From a bacterium (lineage in GTDB: Bacteria; Bdellovibrionota_C; UBA2361; SZUA-149), in NCBI GenBank assembly GCA_003230795.1, contig QIGM01000273.1, positions 1 through 5,208 of the forward strand: DNA of 5,208 nt, read 5' to 3'. Within the stretch, counting starts at the first letter, position 1. Each line of letters starts with the position of its first letter. Below the pieces are notes generated by a model. The model was not told the DNA's origin. It saw only the letters and a list, made by a program, of their open reading frames with translations, and searched no databases. Positions 1 to 5,208 of this stretch are shown here, piece by piece. A program made the translations under genes and the position numbers.

Positions 1-1195
1 CTCGAAGCACGTCTTCACGTTCTTCACGCTGAGAACCGCCGATGATCTCTCCAAGGCGAGGCACAAGAAGATCCATCGCAGAGACTGTTTTTTCATCTTC
101 ATCGAGCCGCATGTAGAAGGCCTTAATCCCCTTAGGGTAGTTCGTTACGAAAACCGGCTTACCAACTAATTCCTCTGTAAGGTACCGCTCATGTTCGGTT
201 TGAATATCGATTCCCCAGCTTACGGGGAATTCGAAGTCCTTTCCGGATTTCTCCAGAGCTTTGATCGCTTCGGTATACGTGATTCGCTCAAACTCAGCGT
301 TTGCGACCGTCTCGAGAGATTCGATGATGCCTTTCTCAACCCACTTGTCGAAAAACGCCATATCCTCTTGGCAGTTCTCAAGTACGTAGCGGATGAGGTA
401 TCGCAGAAAAGACTCCGCGAGATCCGCATCCTTAGCCAAGTCGCAAAACGCCATTTCCGGTTCTATCATCCAAAATTCGGCAAGGTGGCGAGGCGTGTTG
501 GAGTTTTCAGCACGAAATGTAGGGCCGAATGTATACACGTCACTCAAGGCACAAGCGTAGAGCTCTGCCTCAAGCTGGCCAGAAACTGTCAGATGAGATT
601 GTTCACCAAAAAAATCTTTGCTGTAGTCAATTGTGCCCTTATCGTTTCTCGGAAGCTTCTCTAAATCGAGTGTGGTGACACGAAACATCTCACCCGCACC
701 CTCGCAATCGTGCGCGGAAATTATGGGAGTGTGAAGATAGAGAAAACCTTGCTCACGAAAAAACTGATGCACTGCAAAGCTTAAGGCACTGCGAACTCTA
801 GCCACCGCGCCAAAAGTGTTTGTACGGGGTCTAAGGTGCGCGATGGTTCGAAGGAACTCGTTGCTATGACGTTTTTTCTGTAGCGGGTAGTCTTCGAGGT
901 CGCAGGTTCCAACAACACGAAACTCTTCCGCCCGAAGTTCGACCTTCTGACCTTTGCCAGGGGAATCGACGAGCGTTCCGCGAGCCCAAACCGAAGCACC
1001 GTTATGCGCAGAACTACTTAGCTCTTCATAAAAGTCCGCTGTGGCATCGGCAACTATCTGTAAATTGCTCAGACAACTACCGTCGTTTACTTCAAGAAAG
1101 GAGAAGCCTTTTGAATCTCGCTTGGTCCTGACCCAACCCTGCACTTCAACCACTGTATCTGCCTTACTATCATGCAGCACCGAGCGTATTTTCAC
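1..1195 (-). CDS. asnS: Asparaginyl-tRNA synthetase (AsnRS), C-terminus cut off by window edge
   Basis: Cytoplasmic class II aminoacyl-tRNA synthetase that activates asparagine with ATP and charges tRNA-Asn. I translated the minus strand by hand: the frame is open from the start to the window edge, giving 398 residues, so about 65 of the family's usual ~465 are missing. The N-terminal OB-fold anticodon-binding domain begins with [21 protein letters not shown] at about residues 18-38. Next come the AsnRS signature HLRPRTN (about 121-127), class II motif 1 (GFLYLHTP, 150-157), VSGQL (204-208), motif 2 with [11 protein letters not shown] (227-237), [13 protein letters not shown] (352-364) and [10 protein letters not shown] (382-391). 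Motif 3 lies beyond the edge. No in-frame ATG is available near the N-terminus. The start is a GTG preceded at 6 nt by GAGGAG, which gives an N-terminus MKIRSVL of normal family length. It follows the 1252-1848 gene by 56 bp on the same strand and has no obvious promoter of its own. Family assignment is near certain; the GTG start is well supported but inferred. Confidence 0.97.
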   Translation of the reverse strand, partial: MKIRSVLHDSKADTVVEVQGWVRTKRDSKGFSFLEVNDGSCLSNLQIVADATADFYEELSSSAHNGASVWARGTLVDSPGKGQKVELRAEEFRVVGTCDLEDYPLQKKRHSNEFLRTIAHLRPRTNTFGAVARVRSALSFAVHQFFREQGFLYLHTPIISAHDCEGAGEMFRVTTLDLEKLPRNDKGTIDYSKDFFGEQSHLTVSGQLEAELYACALSDVYTFGPTFRAENSNTPRHLAEFWMIEPEMAFCDLAKDADLAESFLRYLIRYVLENCQEDMAFFDKWVEKGIIESLETVANAEFERITYTEAIKALEKSGKDFEFPVSWGIDIQTEHERYLTEELVGKPVFVTNYPKGIKAFYMRLDEDEKTVSAMDLLVPRLGEIIGGSQREEREDVLR

Positions 1196-1201
1196 TTCAA
1201 G

Positions 1202-1207
1202 CTCCTC
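1202..1207 (-). promoter_or_regulatory. Shine-Dalgarno of asnS, fixing a GTG start
   Basis: On the minus strand GAGGAG is followed by the 6-nt spacer CTTGAA and then GTG (1195-1193). This is the only good ribosome-binding site near the expected AsnRS N-terminus. An alternative GTG four codons further in has poorer spacing. The site lies within the 56-bp gap after the stop codon of the upstream gene, so asnS is probably translated independently even if co-transcribed. Confidence 0.75.
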
Positions 1208-1251
1208 TATACCTTTGAGTTTTTGGGGATTCTGTATTTTGCAGGCGTCGA

Positions 1252-1848
1252 CTATCGTCCTCGACCACCAACAGCAAAGCGACGTCTTAGAGGTATCACA
1301 TTTGAAGGCATTGGGGTCTCGACGACTTCTTTCGCAGCCTGGCGCACTGCCTCTTGCTGCTCCAAACGCTTGAGCGCTTCTTCGGGGTTAAGCGAACGTC
1401 CAGAAGACTCGAGAACGGCCGTAAGTTCTTCCATCACGATTCGTGAGGCTTGTGCACGCGCCTTATGTCTAATCATTTCCACAGAGAGTCTAAAAATATG
1501 TGCGAACTCGTGTCGAGCAGCGGTATCGGTAATAGACTCTACGCCAAGCTCTACGGCGTCGGCACTTTCTTCAGCGCGCGCATGAAAGCGTTCACGCAGT
1601 GCAACGATGTTTTCCACCAGCGTTGAGCTGTTACCAACGTTCAGCACTTCATTCAGAGCAATACGAAGTTGGTAATGAGTGCGCTGCCATTCTTTGGCAC
1701 GAATGTCATTGGCGGACTGAGCTAGAGCGCTCACATTGGTCAATCGCTCGCTCTGGGCATTGGGAATTGAGTTGTAGAGTTTTTCAGCTCGAAAGGTCTT
1801 TGCAACTAAGACACGTAGACGGGAATTAAGAGTTGATGCTGCAGCCAT
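1252..1848 (-). CDS. Hypothetical helical protein with basic C-terminal tail, upstream of asnS
   Basis: I do not recognise this family. The protein has 198 residues, no signal peptide and no hydrophobic membrane span, so it is probably cytoplasmic. Most of it reads as amphipathic helix rich in Ala, Glu, Arg and Leu: about 10-25, 40-70, 76-102, 108-150 and 155-178. The segment at 155-178 ([22 protein letters not shown]) looks like a short coiled coil. The end is Pro-containing and strongly basic ([14 protein letters not shown]), which could touch nucleic acid or another acidic partner; that is inference from charge only. I start it at ATG 1848 rather than the upstream in-frame ATG at 1932, because AAGGA sits 6 nt before 1848 and the extra 28 residues (MFKAKFVLLRCLVF...) would cover that ribosome-binding site. 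asnS follows 56 bp downstream on the same strand, so the two probably share a transcript. The gene's length, good ribosome-binding site and globular-looking helical composition argue it is real. Confidence 0.8.
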   Translation of the reverse strand: MAAASTLNSRLRVLVAKTFRAEKLYNSIPNAQSERLTNVSALAQSANDIRAKEWQRTHYQLRIALNEVLNVGNSSTLVENIVALRERFHARAEESADAVELGVESITDTAARHEFAHIFRLSVEMIRHKARAQASRIVMEELTAVLESSGRSLNPEEALKRLEQQEAVRQAAKEVVETPMPSNVIPLRRRFAVGGRGR

Positions 1849-1854
1849 TGAATA

Positions 1855-1859
1855 TCCTT
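1855..1859 (-). promoter_or_regulatory. Shine-Dalgarno deciding the start of the hypothetical gene
   Basis: AAGGA on the minus strand lies 6 nt before ATG 1848, with a second AAGGA a few bases further upstream. No comparable site precedes the longer in-frame start at 1932. This selects the 198-residue form over the 226-residue form. Confidence 0.7.
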
Positions 1860-2040
1860 TCCTTTGTAGACCACCAGAAGATAGATCCCGAAAAACGAGG
1901 CATCTCAGCAGAACGAACTTAGCTTTAAACAACCTAAACTAAAGCCCCATCTACGGGTAGTTATACACTTATTCAGTCTAGAAGTTTAAAAAATTTGTTC
2001 GGATTACCGCCTCGTCAGTCGCTCAAATTACCAGTTTCAA

Positions 2041-2094
2041 GACTAGCACAGGCTTCGCCTTGAATGAACATTGGGGGTATCACAGCCCCTAGTC
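2041..2094. repeat. Inverted repeat able to fold as a two-armed stem
   Basis: GACTAG (2041-2046) is the exact inverse complement of CTAGTC (2089-2094). The stem may extend outward past a two-base bulge by pairing TTC (2036-2038) with GAA (2095-2097). Inside lie a tight hairpin AGGC-TTC-GCCT (2050-2060) and a G-run/C-run hairpin (about 2074-2077 with 2086-2088 or so). A T6 run follows at 2116-2121, but not directly at a stem base, so it does not make a clean terminator. This could be a small structured RNA, a leader element or chance; only the pairing is visible. Confidence 0.35.
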
Positions 2095-2203
2095 GAAGTA
2101 AACTAAGTGCCGGTATTTTTTGACTTATTTAAGATATAAGAAGTGAAGAAAGCTTGCAGCGTAGAAGTAGTGACTGCGCTCGATTTCACCTGCTCTCTAA
2201 GTA

Positions 2204-2233
2204 TTTTCAAAACCACGAATCTCGAGCTAAAAT
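2204..2233 (+). promoter_or_regulatory. Possible sigma70-type promoter for the sugar transferase
   Basis: TTTTCA (2204-2209) and TAAAAT (2228-2233) are separated by 18 bp, with 4/6 and 5/6 matches to the -35 and -10 consensus. Transcription would begin near 2240, about 50 nt before ATG 2290. A better-looking TTGACT at 2120-2125 has no -10 at the right distance. This is a weak pattern match only. Confidence 0.3.
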
Positions 2234-2240
2234 ATCGGTA

Positions 2241-2250
2241 ATAACGTTAT
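2241..2250. promoter_or_regulatory. 10-bp palindrome ATAACGTTAT upstream of the sugar transferase
   Basis: ATAACGTTAT is a perfect 10-bp palindrome lying 7 bp after the candidate -10 box and 40 bp before the start codon. That is the position expected of an operator overlapping the transcription start. No second copy is seen in the window, and short A+T-rich palindromes arise by chance, so the operator role is a guess. Confidence 0.25.
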
Positions 2251-2289
2251 CAGAGGAGTTACTTGGAGAAATCCGTAAAGATCTGACCA

Positions 2290-2970
2290 ATGAGTAAAAC
2301 TAGTACTTCACTATTTGCGTTGCCGTTTATCCTATCTCAAGGCTCGGAGGATGAGGGCCTGCGTGCGCTAATTGGCCTAACCACTTACTCAATGCTTAAG
2401 CGCTTCATCGATATCTTGGTTTCCTTAGCGCTACTTGGACTGCTCCTTCCTGTGATGCTGCTTATCTCCCTACTTATTAGAGCTTCCTCCCCAGGAGCTG
2501 CGATTTACTGCCAACGAAGACTTACAGATCGTTCGAAGACATTCACGATGTTTAAGTTTAGATCGATGAGCTCGGATGCAGAGGCTAGTTCAGGCGCAGT
2601 CATGGCAGACGTTGGCGACCCAAGGGTAACTAAGATTGGAGCTTTTTTACGTCGAACGAGACTCGATGAACTTCCGCAGCTGCTAAACGTTCTCACGGGC
2701 GATATGAGCCTTGTCGGGCCGCGTCCTGAACGACCGGAACTCGCCCTTACACTCAGGGAAGAACTTCCGGGGTTTCAACGAAGAACAAAAGTTAGAGCGG
2801 GGCTAACGGGCCTTGCACAAACAACTAGTGGCTATGCATCGTGTGTTGATGGCTACCGGGAAAAGCTCGCCTGGGACTTGCTCTACATTAAAAGGCGCTG
2901 CCTCTTACTCGACGTGCAGATCCTGTTCAAAACTATTTGGGTTGTACTAAGCGGCAGAGGCGCCCGCTAG
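2290..2970 (+). CDS. Polyprenyl-phosphate sugar-1-phosphate transferase (small monotopic PGT)
   Basis: Bacterial sugar transferase (PF02397 type). This family moves a sugar-1-phosphate from a UDP-sugar onto undecaprenyl phosphate at the inner face of the cytoplasmic membrane, the first committed step of many surface polysaccharides. KRFID (37-41) leads into a hydrophobic segment (about 39-63) interrupted by Pro54, as in the re-entrant helix of these enzymes. The catalytic core follows: FKFRSM (88-93), [20 protein letters not shown] (110-129) with the Asp126-Glu127 dyad, [14 protein letters not shown] (137-150), [11 protein letters not shown] (167-177) and [11 protein letters not shown] (193-203). 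The GPRPERPE form is common in exopolysaccharide-type enzymes; the sugar cannot be told. Length 226 fits the small PGT form without an N-terminal membrane bundle. Residues 1-34 precede the usual family start, and M35 (2392) is an alternative; neither start has a good ribosome-binding site. The last codons and the stop lie in the first 32-bp repeat. It converges with the large glycosyltransferase. Confidence 0.93.
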   Translation: MSKTSTSLFALPFILSQGSEDEGLRALIGLTTYSMLKRFIDILVSLALLGLLLPVMLLISLLIRASSPGAAIYCQRRLTDRSKTFTMFKFRSMSSDAEASSGAVMADVGDPRVTKIGAFLRRTRLDELPQLLNVLTGDMSLVGPRPERPELALTLREELPGFQRRTKVRAGLTGLAQTTSGYASCVDGYREKLAWDLLYIKRRCLLLDVQILFKTIWVVLSGRGAR

Positions 2971-3053
2971 CTGACACCTGATTTTTCAAAGGCGCCAGCT
3001 AGCTGACTCCGGCTTTTTCAAAAGTGCCAGCTAGCTGACGCCGGCTACTTCAA
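2958..3053. repeat. Three tandem 32-bp repeats spanning two convergent stop codons
   Basis: Three contiguous units occupy 2958-2989, 2990-3021 and 3022-3053. All share GCTAGCTGAC (at 2966, 2998 and 3030, an exact 32-bp period), a leading GGCGCC/AGTGCC block and a trailing TTCAA. By my count units 1 and 2 match at 28 of 32 positions, 2 and 3 at 27, and 1 and 3 at 24. The plus-strand sugar transferase ends at the TAG in the GCTAGC of unit 1, and the minus-strand glycosyltransferase ends at the TAG of the same palindrome in unit 3. The whole gap between the two genes (2971-3030) is therefore repeat. Units contain the palindrome GCTAGC (CAGCTAGCTG in unit 2) and T-runs. There are no unique spacers, so it is not CRISPR. 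Likely origin: local tandem duplication of the 3' end of one gene; likely role: none, or transcript termination. Confidence 0.9.
3020..3050 (-). terminator. Possible terminator hairpin at the end of the glycosyltransferase gene
   Basis: On the minus-strand transcript AAGUAGCCGG (3050-3041) can pair with CUGGCACUU (3030-3022), leaving one bulged A, one G-U pair and a 10-nt loop (3040-3031). It runs into a short U run (four U, 3023-3020). The stop codon TAG lies in the loop. Repeat unit 2 can form a weaker version of the same stem on the minus strand, and on the plus strand a mismatched one followed by five U (3014-3018). The array could therefore terminate transcripts from both sides. The short U run makes this tentative. 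Confidence 0.4.
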
Positions 3054-4710
3054 GTAAATCCCTTAACTCTTTGTTTGTCGCCGAACACTGCATTAGCCGT
3101 AGGTAGGCCTCGTCGTCGTTTCCCAATCGCTTCTGAATGAGACTTTCCACTAAAAGCGCCGCGGAGGATGGAGCAAGCGACATCGACTTTTTAATCAGAT
3201 GTGATGCCTTTTCTAGATCTTGGTACTTTAAATATCGGGCGGCAACTATTGAGAGAACATGCGCTCGCACACCATCTTCATGGTTATCCCAGTTATACGT
3301 TGGAAACAGTGAACGAAGGGGATGAAGCTGAAGTAGCCTTGTTAAGACAAAAGAACTTGCTATGGCGAATTCGGGTGATTCCTCTCCGGTAAAGGCGTTG
3401 CCTTCGTGATCTCGGTACTTATAGACAAAGCTTTCGTTTTGCACGAAGGCACAATGCTTCGCTGCTGCACGAACCCAGAGATCGTAATCTTCCGCTCGAG
3501 ACAAAGAAGTCTCGTATGGCCCAACACGGTCGAACACTGTTTTGCGAATTAAAGAGCCGCCATTGGGAAAAGGCGAAAAGAAAAGTAATGCGCGAAGAAT
3601 TTCGCCAGGGCTGCGTTGTGGATACCTCATTTCTCTGAGGACGTTTAGATCATTATCGCAACCATAGAGATTACCATAGATAATGTCCGCGTCTGGATTT
3701 CTGTCTAATACCTCAAGATGAGAACGAAGTGCAGTTGGAAGAAGCACATCGTCGTCGTCAAGCCAGAGAACGAACTCTCCCGTCATTTGTTCAATTATGG
3801 CGTTTCGGCCGGCGGATTTCTCTAGGTTGTTCGGTAGGCGTACTGTTCGAAGTCGCGAGTCCTTGACTGACTCTAAATACTGCGTCGTCTCGTCTGAAGA
3901 TCCGTTATCAAGCACAAGAACCTCATAGCGCTCGATTCCAGTCTGAGCGAACGCACTTTCAAGCGCCTCTTGAAGCAAATCGCGTCGATTATGGGTGAGG
4001 ATGCCAATCGTTACCAAGGGCGGCTCGACAGCCTCTTCTGTGAGCTGCGCTCTTCTCGCCTCGCCGAAGTTCTTCGCGAGATGAAATCGCCACGACTGAT
4101 TGTCGTAGTCTCGCGCAAACCACGTATGCAAAAGCAGCGGCTTCTTTTCAGTATCAAGAACGGTCGTCGTCACTTCATCACGCGCCCAAGCTTCTGCATC
4201 CAAGTAGAGAAAACGTGAGCCGGTCTTTAGTAACCAGAAGAAGTAAGAATAGTATGGTTCGAAATTATCAAACTCATACTTGTGATTCTCCTTAAAAAGT
4301 CCTTTCGGCGTGAAACGTTTTAGATCTTCTGTGAAAACAGTCTTTTCAATTTCCTTGAGATCAAACTTTTCCTTGATTAGCTTGTTGTGATGAATCGAGA
4401 AGAAGGGATTTGGCGAAATGGGATTATGAAAGCGGTGGTCAATAACGCCACCGTCGGGCACACCGCAGATGTCGTAGCCATTTTCTTTCATTTGTTCGAG
4501 CAAACCCATGATACGGGGCCAGTCGAGCACAAAAGCGTCTTCATCGAGATTGATTATCCAATCTGCCTCAATATCGTTGAACGCATAGAAGTAATTGTCC
4601 GCATCTGTGCCTTGCAGCTTGATGCGTTTGATCGAGGGATCGAGCAGCTCACCACTCAAGTCATAGAGCGCGTCGTTTACTGAGCGAGTTACGACTACAA
4701 CTTCGTCCAT
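3031..4710 (-). CDS. Two-domain glycosyltransferase (GT-A-like domain plus GT2 domain)
   Basis: The C-terminal half is a clear family 2 glycosyltransferase, transferring a sugar from a nucleotide-sugar donor in glycan assembly at the cytoplasmic side. LVTIGILTHNRRDLLQEALE (232-251) is the nucleotide-binding start, DNGSSDET (268-275) follows, LDDDD (317-321) is the metal-binding DXD, and AEDYDLW (406-412) carries the probable catalytic acid/base. Residues 1-225 form a separate segment that also looks GT-A-like. It starts with strand EVVVVTRS (3-10), has DWIINLDEDAF (50-60) with a DXD-like DED, then DICGVPDGG (80-88), and ends with LLLHTWFARD (192-201). Residues about 480-559 are helical and resemble a TPR-like tail (DLEKASHLIKKSMSLAPSSA). 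There is no membrane span or signal peptide. ATG 4710 is supported by AGGA 8 nt upstream. The last codons and the TAG lie in the third 32-bp repeat. It faces the sugar transferase tail to tail, suggesting a shared glycan pathway. Acceptor and donor are unknown. Confidence 0.9.
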   Translation of the reverse strand: MDEVVVVTRSVNDALYDLSGELLDPSIKRIKLQGTDADNYFYAFNDIEADWIINLDEDAFVLDWPRIMGLLEQMKENGYDICGVPDGGVIDHRFHNPISPNPFFSIHHNKLIKEKFDLKEIEKTVFTEDLKRFTPKGLFKENHKYEFDNFEPYYSYFFWLLKTGSRFLYLDAEAWARDEVTTTVLDTEKKPLLLHTWFARDYDNQSWRFHLAKNFGEARRAQLTEEAVEPPLVTIGILTHNRRDLLQEALESAFAQTGIERYEVLVLDNGSSDETTQYLESVKDSRLRTVRLPNNLEKSAGRNAIIEQMTGEFVLWLDDDDVLLPTALRSHLEVLDRNPDADIIYGNLYGCDNDLNVLREMRYPQRSPGEILRALLFFSPFPNGGSLIRKTVFDRVGPYETSLSRAEDYDLWVRAAAKHCAFVQNESFVYKYRDHEGNAFTGEESPEFAIASSFVLTRLLQLHPLRSLFPTYNWDNHEDGVRAHVLSIVAARYLKYQDLEKASHLIKKSMSLAPSSAALLVESLIQKRLGNDDEAYLRLMQCSATNKELRDLLEVAGVS

Positions 4711-4948
4711 TGCAGCTTTCCTAATCGGAGTGAAAGAAATCTCAAATTCGCAGCTAATTTTAGGTGTTTAGCCCTGGAATAGAGATGAGGTAGAGCTAAG
4801 CTAAGGTTCTCGACGTCATCGCCATAGAAAACAAAGCCGATTAGTGAAGCATTTCAGGAACATAGCTATCGACCTCTCTCTCTTTTTCTCTCGCTTCCTG
4901 CATGCTAGCGTTCCAGTCTCGTCCCACCTACAGCAAAGCCCCCTCACC
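4711..4948. other. Divergent intergenic region, 238 bp, between glycosyltransferase and transporter gene
   Basis: This should hold promoters for both flanking genes, but I find no convincing -35/-10 pair. On the minus strand a TAAAAT-like box (about 4761-4756) lacks a matching -35. It contains ATAGCTAT (4862-4869), an 8-bp palindrome, and a pyrimidine-only run at 4873-4892. No ORF of note is present. Confidence 0.5.
4873..4892 (+). repeat. Homopyrimidine CT-rich tract
   Basis: Twenty consecutive pyrimidines, mainly alternating C and T around a T5 core, lie 56 bp before the start codon of the solute-binding protein gene. It may be a simple low-complexity stretch prone to slippage, or part of an unstructured leader. 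No function can be read from it. Confidence 0.6.
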
Positions 4949-5208
4949 ATGATTTCGAAGAACGCCCTTCTCCTCGCTGCCTCCATCGCAATTGCTCCGA
5001 TGTTTAGTCACTCCGCCTCCGCAGAAACCGAAGGCGTACGTATCGGACTTATGACTGAACTGACCGGACCTTGGGTAACCGGCAGCGGCGCGCTCTGCAA
5101 AAAAGGATATGAGCTCGCTCGAAAGACTCTCGTCAAAAACGATATGTACGCTGGTCGAAAGCTGAGCTTCGTCTACGGCGATACCGAAGGAGTGGGAAAG
5201 GCTTCACT
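4949..5208 (+). CDS. Periplasmic branched-chain amino-acid-type ABC transporter substrate-binding protein, N-terminal part
   Basis: Start of a solute-binding protein of the LivJ/LivK type (Peripla_BP_6, type I periplasmic binding fold). Such proteins capture branched-chain amino acids, amides, urea or related small molecules in the periplasm and deliver them to an ABC permease. Only 86 codons are visible of a usual ~370-420. Residues 1-25 are a Sec signal peptide: Lys4, a hydrophobic core (6-19) and an AxA cleavage site (A23-S24-A25). The mature part opens with VRIGLMTELTGPW (30-42), the family's first strand and ligand-loop motif, followed by KKGYELARKTL (53-63) and RKLSFVYGDTEG (70-81), matching the second strand with its conserved Asp. 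No clear Shine-Dalgarno precedes ATG 4949, but the signal peptide supports this start. The specificity and the permease genes lie outside the window. Confidence 0.9.
   Translation, partial: MISKNALLLAASIAIAPMFSHSASAETEGVRIGLMTELTGPWVTGSGALCKKGYELARKTLVKNDMYAGRKLSFVYGDTEGVGKAS

Larger units (their letters stand above)
1849..2289. other. Divergent intergenic region, 441 bp, no convincing gene
   Basis: This stretch separates the minus-strand hypothetical gene from the plus-strand sugar transferase and must carry promoters for both. I see no credible ORF. An ATG at 2064 opens only 19 codons without a ribosome-binding site, and a TTG at 2263 opens only 7. It contains an inverted repeat GCTTTA/TAAAGC (1922-1927 and 1940-1945, loop 12), which would lie in the leader of the minus-strand gene. 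It also holds a larger inverted repeat at 2041-2094, a T6 run at 2116-2121, and a palindrome at 2241-2250. A possible minus-strand -10 (TATAAC, 1965-1960) has no good -35 partner. The region is locally A+T-richer than the flanking genes. Confidence 0.6.

Noticed and set aside
191..664. 157-codon plus-strand ORF
   Set aside because: It lies entirely antisense to the conserved core of asnS, has no ribosome-binding site and no recognisable protein features.
1..1195. Suspicion that asnS is broken, because only short fragments of open frame are obvious on either strand here
   Set aside because: Full hand translation of the minus strand shows one unbroken frame with all expected motifs. It simply has no stop in the window because it runs off the edge.
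1172..1585. 137-codon plus-strand ORF, and the shorter ones at 1041-1373 and 1599-1829
   Set aside because: They are antisense to asnS and the hypothetical gene, low in complexity (Ser/Ala runs), and lack supporting start signals.
2064..2123. 19-codon ORF in the divergent intergenic region
   Set aside because: It has no ribosome-binding site, is very short, and lies inside the inverted-repeat region.
2120..2140. TTGACT and TATAAG as a promoter pair
   Set aside because: The spacing is only 9 bp, too short for a sigma70 promoter.
2958..3053. CRISPR array, given three repeats of 32 bp
   Set aside because: The units are contiguous with no unique spacers, are diverged, and overlap the ends of two coding genes. 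No cas genes are in view.
3970..4683. Plus-strand ORFs at 3970-4218 and 4387-4683
   Set aside because: They are antisense to the glycosyltransferase, whose domains and motifs run continuously through this stretch.

Overview
The window comes from a bacterium with roughly balanced base composition (judged by eye, not computed), most probably Gram-negative. The right edge encodes a periplasmic solute-binding protein with a classical Sec signal peptide, and the AsnRS at the left edge is of the ordinary bacterial class II type. No marker here fixes the phylum.

Layout. (1) 1-1195, minus: asnS, asparaginyl-tRNA synthetase, open from a GTG start to the window edge and missing only its C-terminal end. 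(2) 1252-1848, minus: an unrecognised helical protein of 198 residues with a basic tail, 56 bp upstream of asnS and probably co-transcribed with it. (3) 1849-2289: a 441-bp divergent intergenic region with short inverted repeats, a T6 run, possible weak promoters and a 10-bp palindrome. (4) 2290-2970, plus: a complete small polyprenyl-phosphate sugar-1-phosphate transferase (monotopic PGT, PF02397 type). (5) 2958-3053: three tandem copies of a 32-bp unit that fill the gap between two convergent genes and contain both stop codons. (6) 3031-4710, minus: a 559-residue glycosyltransferase with a GT-A-like N-terminal domain, a canonical GT2 domain and a helical tail. (7) 4711-4948: a divergent intergenic region with a 20-nt pyrimidine run. 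(8) 4949 to the end, plus: the start of a branched-chain amino-acid-type ABC transporter substrate-binding protein.

How the genes fit. The PGT and the large glycosyltransferase are a plausible functional pair. The PGT would load the first sugar phosphate onto the undecaprenyl carrier, and the GT2 protein could add later sugars. They are convergent, so they are not one operon, and the rest of a polysaccharide locus (flippase, polymerase, nucleotide-sugar genes) is not in view. The hypothetical gene plus asnS is a separate, probably housekeeping unit, and the transporter gene begins another.

I see no CRISPR array, insertion sequence, tRNA, rRNA or toxin-antitoxin module, and no convincing new defence or mobile system. 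The most unusual structure is the 32-bp repeat array shared by the 3' ends of the two convergent genes. After it come the double-domain glycosyltransferase and the unrecognised gene in front of asnS.
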